A program made the position numbers and the translations under genes. From an uncultured Clostridia bacterium (GTDB lineage: Bacteria; Bacillota; Clostridia; Oscillospirales; CAG-272): a stretch of 9,781 bases of DNA. This document shows positions 6,907-9,781 of the stretch, piece by piece (positions within the stretch are counted from its first letter, which is position 1; every line of letters starts with the position of its first letter). The notes beneath the pieces were generated by a model. It was given only the letters and a program-made list of their open reading frames with translations. It was not told where the DNA came from and searched no databases. The stretch spans positions 1 to 9,781 of the forward strand of contig CAMZBE010000026.1 of assembly GCA_947304475.1 (NCBI GenBank), given 5' to 3'.

Positions 6907-6937
6907 CAAATTGAAAACAGAAACGGGAGGACGAAAA

Positions 6938-7495
6938 ATGAATATCGGTCAACAAATCGCAAAGTATCGGAAAGAGAAGCGTCTCACACAGGAACAACTC
7001 GGCGAAGCCGTCGGGGTAACGAGCCGCACCGTTTCCAAATGGGAAACCGGACTATCTTTGCCCGACGTGGTTTTGATCCCCCCGATCGCCGCCGCGCTCG
7101 GGATCACTTTGGACGAACTCTTCGGGATTCAACCGAAAGAAAAACAAAAAAACCTCTCCGAGATCGTCCGGGAGGCGGTCGCCGAGGCGCTGGAACAGAA
7201 GTTACCCGACCTGCTTGAAGAAAATCTGGACGAATTGATGCCCGCCTATCTGAACAAGCCAAAGGGAGACGAATACACATTAACGGTTTTGAGTCGGGAC
7301 AAAAAGACCGTCTGTAAGTTTACGGGATTCGGCGTTGTTCAGGGACCGGCAACGCTGAACGGTCGCCCAAACACTTGTTGGCTCTGGTTCGGGAACAGCA
7401 ACGCTGCGGGTTACGATACGCCCGAAGCCGCCGCCGCAGATCTGAAAAGAGTCTTTCAAGCGTATAACGACCGGGAGGCAAAAATCGAGTTGTAA
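6938..7495 (+). CDS. XRE-family helix-turn-helix regulator with unrecognised C-terminal domain
   Basis: The 185-residue protein begins with a Cro/C1-type DNA-binding domain (about 1-63): IAKYRKEKRLTQEQLGEAVG, then VTSRTVSKWETGLSLPD as turn and recognition helix, then LGITLDELFG. A charged helical linker (67-103) is rich in Glu and Leu and could support dimerisation. The last 75 residues, from YTLTVLSRDKKTVCKFTGFG onward, look like a small alpha/beta domain with GRPNTCWLWFGNSN and GYDTPEAAAADLKRVFQAY; I do not recognise the family. The start was set at 6938 because GGGAGG (6925-6930, 7-nt spacing) and an extended -10 promoter precede it; the longer upstream frame runs through hairpin repeats and the promoter. 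It stands alone between non-coding repeat regions. Target and signal are unknown; autoregulation is common in this family but no clear operator was found. Confidence 0.88.
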   Translation: MNIGQQIAKYRKEKRLTQEQLGEAVGVTSRTVSKWETGLSLPDVVLIPPIAAALGITLDELFGIQPKEKQKNLSEIVREAVAEALEQKLPDLLEENLDELMPAYLNKPKGDEYTLTVLSRDKKTVCKFTGFGVVQGPATLNGRPNTCWLWFGNSNAAGYDTPEAAAADLKRVFQAYNDREAKIEL

Positions 7496-7501
7496 CAAAT
7501 A

Positions 7502-7519
7502 TGGCGAATGCATTCGCCA
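7502..7519. repeat. Perfect 18-bp palindrome just after the XRE stop codon
   Basis: TGGCGAATGCATTCGCCA reads the same on both strands with no loop. It lies 6 bp after the XRE stop codon and 3 bp before a 16-bp hairpin. The zero-loop symmetry is more like a site for a dimeric protein than a terminator stem. Confidence 0.75.
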
Positions 7520-7522
7520 CGC

Positions 7523-7559
7523 AAAGACGCCCCCGCGCCGTGTGCGCGGGGGCGTCTTT
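7523..7559. terminator. Strong 16-bp hairpin, possible bidirectional terminator
   Basis: A perfect stem AAAGACGCCCCCGCGC (7523-7538) with its complement (7544-7559) encloses a 5-nt loop. The arms begin with AAA and end with TTT, so short U-runs form on both strands. It could end the XRE transcript on the + strand and any transcript through the tRNA-like repeat on the - strand. On the minus strand it directly follows the CCA of the tRNA-Pro 3'-end copy. Confidence 0.7.
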
Positions 7560-7580
7560 GGTCGGAGTGACTGGATTCGA
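7557..7580 (-). repeat. 24-bp exact copy of the tRNA-Pro 3' end (T-loop to CCA)
   Basis: Positions 7557-7580 (starting TTTGGTCGGAGTG, ending GGATTCGA) are identical to 7751-7774, the T-loop, 3' acceptor arm, discriminator, CCA and two following bases of the neighbouring tRNA-Pro. Identity stops inside the T-loop, and no 5' half of a tRNA follows. The form fits either an attachment-site duplication left by integration at a tRNA 3' end or a truncated tRNA duplicate. Confidence 0.8.
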
Positions 7581-7714
7581 CGTGCCCGCGAGCGGGCGCT
7601 ACCCGCTTGTCCCGCCGAACTCTCGTAAAAGGACGGCTTTTTCGGATGGCGGGACAATAGACTTTTCACCGCTTCGCAGCGAAAAGTCGGCTGGTTCGAG
7701 ACAGGCGCTTCGGG
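7581..7714. other. Non-coding hairpin cluster between the two tRNA-Pro 3'-end copies
   Basis: Three inverted repeats lie in succession: GCCCGC/GCGGGC with a 2-nt loop (7584-7597), GTCCCGCC at 7609-7616 with GGCGGGAC at 7648-7655, and GACTTTTC at 7660-7667 with GAAAAGTC at 7681-7688. Inside the second is a smaller AAAAG/CTTTT hairpin (7627-7641). An open frame crosses the region (7501-7764), but its sequence follows the repeats and it has no ribosome binding site, so I do not call a gene. It could be a small structured RNA or a remnant of an inserted element. Confidence 0.55.
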
Positions 7715-7754
7715 CAAACAGAGGGCGGGAGCAAACGCTCCCGCCCTCTGTTTG
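7715..7754 (-). terminator. 18-bp hairpin terminator of tRNA-Pro
   Basis: Perfect arms 7715-7732 and 7737-7754 with a 4-nt loop begin within the CCA end of the tRNA on the minus strand and end in CTGTTTG. The T-run is short (three), but stem length and position directly after the tRNA suggest transcript termination or 3'-end processing. Confidence 0.7.
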
Positions 7755-7829
7755 GTCGGAGTGACTGGATTCGAACCAGCGGCCTCTTGGTCCCGAACCA
7801 AGCGCTCTACCAAACTGAGCCACACCCCG
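7753..7829 (-). tRNA. tRNA-Pro (anticodon CGG)
   Basis: Read on the minus strand, the 77-nt gene folds completely. The acceptor CGGGGTG pairs with CACTCCG (one G-U), the D stem is GCTC/GAGC, and the anticodon stem CTTGG/CCAAG holds loop TTCGGGA with anticodon CGG reading codon CCG. The T stem GCTGG/CCAGT carries loop TTCGAAT. Discriminator A and an encoded CCA end the gene. A consensus promoter lies just upstream and a long hairpin just downstream, so it is probably a single-gene unit. Its 3' 24 bp are duplicated at 7557-7580. Confidence 0.95.
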
Positions 7830-7851
7830 GTATTCTTTTTTCGCAAGGTGT

Positions 7852-7880
7852 ATTATAACACGGAAAAAAGGGTTTGTCAA
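7852..7880 (-). promoter_or_regulatory. Consensus promoter of tRNA-Pro
   Basis: On the minus strand TTGACA (7880-7875) and TATAAT (7857-7852) are separated by 17 bp, a perfect match to the sigma-A consensus. The predicted start near 7845 leaves a leader of about 16 nt for removal before the tRNA 5' end at 7829. Confidence 0.85.
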
Positions 7881-7961
7881 GCAGAGAAGCCCACAAAATC
7901 GAAGAAAAAGCAAATCCCCGAGCAAAGCCGGGAAGATCGGGGGCGCACCGAAGGGTTCCTC

Positions 7962-7990
7962 TTGCAATCGTTTTCGCTTTTTGCTATAAT
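7962..7990 (+). promoter_or_regulatory. Promoter of the yfcE-like gene
   Basis: TTGCAA (7962-7967) and TATAAT (7985-7990) are 17 bp apart, and TGC before the -10 gives an extended -10. The leader of about 45 nt contains a small hairpin (CCGGC/GCCGG near 8001-8015). The promoter points away from the tRNA promoter about 80 bp upstream; 7881-7961 holds nothing else I can support. Confidence 0.75.
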
Positions 7991-8041
7991 TAAACCGTAC
8001 CGGCGAGAAGCCGGAAACCAAAACCTTTTCGGGGACGAACG

Positions 8042-8599
8042 ATGAAATACCTGATCGCGTCCGATCTGCACGGATCGGCAACCTATACGGAACAACTGCT
8101 TGAAGCGTACGACCGGGAAGGCGCGGACCGTCTGCTCCTGCTCGGGGATCTCCTCTACCACGGGCCGCGCAACGACCTGCCCGACGGATACGCGCCGAAG
8201 AAGGTCGCGGAACTGCTGAACGCCCGGCGGGGCGAGATCCTTTCGGTGCGCGGGAACTGCGAAGCCGAGGTCGACCAGATGATGCTGAACTTCCCGGTTC
8301 TCGGGGACTACTGCCTGCTCGCGGAGGGCGATCATACGATGTTCGCGACGCACGGACACGCTTTCAACCGGGACAATCTGCCCCCGCTGAAAGAGGGCGA
8401 CGTCCTGCTCTACGGGCACACGCACGTCCCGCTATGCGAAACGGTTTCGGGGATCGTCTGCATGAACCCCGGCTCGGTCTCGATCCCGAAGGAAGGTTCG
8501 CCCCGCGGCTATATGACGCTTGAGGGCGGCGCTTTCCGTTGGAAAACCCTTGCGGGAGAAGAGTATAACCGGTTCGACTGGAACGCCGAAACGCTGTAA
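8042..8599 (+). CDS. yfcE: YfcE-family metallophosphoesterase
   Basis: This 185-residue protein belongs to the calcineurin-like metallophosphoesterases and resembles E. coli YfcE (184 residues) along its whole length. The metal-binding motifs appear in order: SDLHGS (7-12), GDLLYHGPRNDLPDGYAPKK (35-54), RGNCEAEVDQ (70-79), THGH (103-106), GHTHVP (125-130) and MNPGSVSIPK (141-150). Expected ligands Asp8, His10, Asp36, Asn72, His104, His126 and His128 are all present. YfcE hydrolyses phosphodiester test substrates in vitro; its natural substrate is not established, so none is assigned here. The ATG at 8042 is preceded only by a weak Shine-Dalgarno (GGGGA near 8036). The gene has its own promoter and a good terminator, so it is probably monocistronic. 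Confidence 0.92.
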   Translation: MKYLIASDLHGSATYTEQLLEAYDREGADRLLLLGDLLYHGPRNDLPDGYAPKKVAELLNARRGEILSVRGNCEAEVDQMMLNFPVLGDYCLLAEGDHTMFATHGHAFNRDNLPPLKEGDVLLYGHTHVPLCETVSGIVCMNPGSVSIPKEGSPRGYMTLEGGAFRWKTLAGEEYNRFDWNAETL

Positions 8600-8655
8600 C
8601 AATGAAAAACGCGCCGCCGCGGCGAAAACCCGAACGAAACCGAATAATTCTTGCG

Positions 8656-8692
8656 AACCCGATCCAAAATACGGATCGGGTTTCGTTTTTTT
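8656..8692 (+). terminator. Intrinsic terminator after the yfcE-like gene
   Basis: A 10-bp stem, AACCCGATCC (8656-8665) with GGATCGGGTT (8673-8682), has a 7-nt loop and is followed by TCG and seven T residues. This is the clearest rho-independent terminator in the window. It separates yfcE from the stress operon, whose promoter starts 24 bp later. Confidence 0.9.
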
Positions 8693-8715
8693 CAAAAAAT
8701 ATTTTGCGAACCCCC

Positions 8716-8744
8716 TTGACAAATTATGTCGCGTGCGATATAAT
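8716..8744 (+). promoter_or_regulatory. Consensus promoter of the ohrR-flavodoxin-peroxidase operon
   Basis: TTGACA (8716-8721) and TATAAT (8739-8744) are separated by 17 bp, a perfect sigma-A match. The predicted start (about 8751) falls at or within the Shine-Dalgarno site of the first gene, so the leader is only about 12 nt. Confidence 0.88.
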
Positions 8745-8745
8745 T
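8722..8745. promoter_or_regulatory. Candidate operator: 24-bp imperfect palindrome over the -10 element
   Basis: AATTATGTCGC (8722-8732) and GCGATATAATT (8735-8745) are inverted repeats with one mismatch around GT. The palindrome fills the promoter spacer and covers the -10, where a bound MarR-type dimer would block RNA polymerase. Its position directly before an OhrR-like gene suggests autorepression. The sequence differs from the B. subtilis OhrR operator as I know it, so the link is inferred from position and symmetry. Confidence 0.65.
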
Positions 8746-8762
8746 GGGGTGAGGTGATGAAA

Positions 8763-9218
8763 ATGGACGACAGATACGAGGCGCTCCGCCTGCAAAATCA
8801 ACTCTGCTTTCCGCTCTACGCGGTTTCCAATCTGATCACGCGGAAGTACCAGCCCCTGCTTGAAAAACTCGACTTGACCTACACCCAGTATATCGTGATG
8901 ATGGTGCTGTGGGAAAAGGGGCGGGCGAACGAAAAGGTCCTTTGCGAGGCGCTGTCCCTGAAATCGAACACCCTCGCTCCCCTGCTCCGGAAACTGCGGG
9001 ACAAGGGGTATATCGAGAAGGCAAAGGACGAGACCGACGAACGCAACCTCGTCATCACGCTGACGCGGGCGGGACGGGAACTGCGCGACGCGGCGCTCCC
9101 GGTGCCCGGTTGTATCGCAAAGGAGTTCCGGCTCTCAGTCGAAGAGGCGACGGAACTCTATCGGATCCTCTACAAAATACTCGACGAAGAAAAAGAAAAA
9201 AAGGAGAACGAACAATGA
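8763..9218 (+). CDS. ohrR: OhrR-like MarR-family peroxide-sensing repressor
   Basis: The 151-residue winged-helix protein resembles B. subtilis OhrR. LQNQLCFPLYAVSNLITRKYQPLLEKLDLTYTQY (10-43) contains Cys15, the peroxide-sensing cysteine, with Tyr19, Tyr29 and Tyr40 at the same numbers as in B. subtilis OhrR. SLKSNTLAPLLRKLRDKGYI (65-84) is the recognition helix region and DETDERNLVITLT (89-101) the wing. Further cysteines are Cys61 and Cys117; Cys117 lies in the C-terminal region where two-cysteine OhrR proteins have a resolving cysteine, but exact correspondence is unproven. ATG 8763 is preferred over ATG 8757 because GAGGTGAT (8751-8758) is an excellent Shine-Dalgarno with proper spacing only for 8763, and it gives the matching residue numbers. 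The stop overlaps the next start (ATGA). Organic hydroperoxide sensing is inferred; another MarR-type oxidant sensor is possible. Confidence 0.85.
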   Translation: MDDRYEALRLQNQLCFPLYAVSNLITRKYQPLLEKLDLTYTQYIVMMVLWEKGRANEKVLCEALSLKSNTLAPLLRKLRDKGYIEKAKDETDERNLVITLTRAGRELRDAALPVPGCIAKEFRLSVEEATELYRILYKILDEEKEKKENEQ

Positions 9219-9625
9219 AAACCGCAATCCGTTTCTTTACGCGCTCCAAAAAGGGGAACACGGCAAAACTTGCCGCCGCCGTCTCGGCGTCTCTCGGGAT
9301 CGAGGCGCTTCCGGTCGAAAACGATCTGACCGAAAAGGTCGACCGCCTCTTTCTGCTCAACGCGATGTACGCGGCGAACGTCGACCGGGAAGTGACGGAA
9401 TTTCTCGAACGGAACCGCGACATGATCGGCGAGGTCGTGAACATGAACACGTCCGCCTCGGGCAAATCGACCTGGAAAGCCGTCAAAAAAGCGACCGACC
9501 GCCTCGGAATTCCCCTCTCTGAAAAGGAGTTCCACTGCGCGGCGTCCTGGATCTTCATCAACAAGGGGCGCCCCACCGAAGCCGACCTCTCCCGCGCGGG
9601 AGAATTCGCCAAATCGTTTGATTAA
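9215..9625 (+). CDS. Small flavodoxin-like protein
   Basis: The 136-residue protein begins MKTAIRFFTRSKKGNTAKLA. Its first strand and loop TRSKKGNT (9-16) correspond to the FMN phosphate-binding loop of flavodoxins (usually T/S-x-T-G-N-T), here lengthened and with KK in place of TG. Later parts, VDRLFLLNAMYAANVDREV (42-60), a segment near VVNMNTSASGKSTWKAV (74-90) and EFHCAASWIFINKGRPTEAD (105-124), fit the alternating strands and helices of the fold. It is at the short end for flavodoxins. The start overlaps the ohrR stop by 4 bp (ATGA), with AAGGAG at 9201-9206, so it is translationally coupled to the repressor. A role supplying electrons in the peroxide response is inferred from position only. 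FMN binding is likely but not certain. Confidence 0.75.
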   Translation: MKTAIRFFTRSKKGNTAKLAAAVSASLGIEALPVENDLTEKVDRLFLLNAMYAANVDREVTEFLERNRDMIGEVVNMNTSASGKSTWKAVKKATDRLGIPLSEKEFHCAASWIFINKGRPTEADLSRAGEFAKSFD

Positions 9626-9643
9626 AGAAAAGGAGATAAAACC

Positions 9644-9781
9644 ATGAAAACCGTCTATGATTTCAAAGTCAAGGACCGTCAGGGGAACGAGGTTTCCCTC
9701 TCCGACTACGCGGGCAAGGTGCTCTTGATCGTCAACACGGCGACCGGCTGCGGGTTCACGCCGCACTACGAACCGCTCGAA
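9644..9781 (+). CDS. Glutathione peroxidase family protein, N-terminal part (cut by window end)
   Basis: Forty-six codons are visible. MKTVYDFKVKDRQGNEVSLS and the following DYAGKVLLIVNTATGCGFTPHYEPLE match the start of glutathione peroxidases (Gpx/BtuE family), where VNTASxCGFTPQYxxLE carries the peroxidatic residue. Here that residue is Cys36 (TGC at 9749-9751), so this is a cysteine, not a selenocysteine, enzyme. Bacterial cysteine members usually reduce hydroperoxides with thioredoxin-type donors and not with glutathione. AGGAGA (9631-9636) precedes the ATG, 18 bp after the flavodoxin-like gene. It is probably the third gene of an OhrR-controlled operon; the rest of the gene and any further members lie outside the window. 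Confidence 0.9.
   Translation, partial: MKTVYDFKVKDRQGNEVSLSDYAGKVLLIVNTATGCGFTPHYEPLE

Noticed and set aside
6701..6937. N-terminal extension of the XRE protein to an upstream ATG
   Set aside because: The extension would cover the ATATCGA array and the promoter; the downstream ATG has the Shine-Dalgarno and begins exactly at the usual XRE domain start.
7501..7764. 87-codon open frame across the tRNA-flanked cassette
   Set aside because: It starts inside a perfect palindrome, has no Shine-Dalgarno, and its whole sequence is explained by hairpins and the two tRNA-end repeats.
6465..7765. Shared 9-mer CGGAGTGAC at 6465, 6508, 7563 and 7757
   Set aside because: The argD-end pair and the tRNA-end pair share no similarity beyond these nine bases, so a common origin is not supported.
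7752..8045. Open frame starting MVGVTGFEPAASWSRTKRST opposite the tRNA
   Set aside because: Its first part is the antisense translation of tRNA-Pro, a familiar spurious protein in genome annotations; the rest crosses two promoters and has no ribosome binding site.

Overview
The window looks like a stretch of chromosome from a GC-rich Firmicute, most likely a member of the Clostridia. The genes are GC-rich, yet the promoters are AT-rich and close to the sigma-A consensus (TTGACA, 17 bp, TATAAT occurs three times). Shine-Dalgarno sites are strong, and the regulators and enzymes resemble Firmicutes families. This is inferred from style and gene content, not from a database match.

Layout. (1) Positions 1-2032, + strand: the tail of an aromatic amino acid cluster, with the 3' end of aroA (EPSP synthase), tyrA (prephenate dehydrogenase, no ACT domain) and a type I DAHP synthase, closed by a hairpin terminator. 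(2) 2033-6472, + strand: an arginine/ornithine operon argC-argJ-argB-argD. It is driven by a consensus promoter whose -10 is overlapped by a near-perfect ArgR (ARG box) operator. ArgJ recycles the acetyl group and ArgB carries the N-terminal helix of arginine-inhibited kinases, so the set describes the cyclic, feedback-controlled route from glutamate to N-acetylornithine. (3) 6473-6937: 465 bp without a gene, packed with direct repeats and hairpins, including an array in which a constant ATATCGA-like box separates hairpins of different sequence. (4) 6938-7495: an XRE-family regulator with an unrecognised C-terminal domain. (5) 7496-7880: a perfect 18-bp palindrome, two strong hairpins, a 24-bp exact duplicate of the tRNA-Pro 3' end enclosing 170 bp of further hairpins, then tRNA-Pro(CGG) on the minus strand with its own consensus promoter. 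(6) 8042-8599: a YfcE-type metallophosphoesterase with its own promoter and terminator. (7) 8716-9781, + strand: an apparent peroxide-stress operon, with an OhrR-like peroxide sensor, a small flavodoxin-like protein and the start of a glutathione peroxidase cut off by the window end. A 24-bp imperfect palindrome covers the spacer and -10 of its promoter.

The metabolic genes are ordinary. The parts most worth a second look are the two non-coding hairpin-rich regions (6460-6794 and 7502-7754) and the OhrR-flavodoxin-peroxidase operon with its candidate operator.
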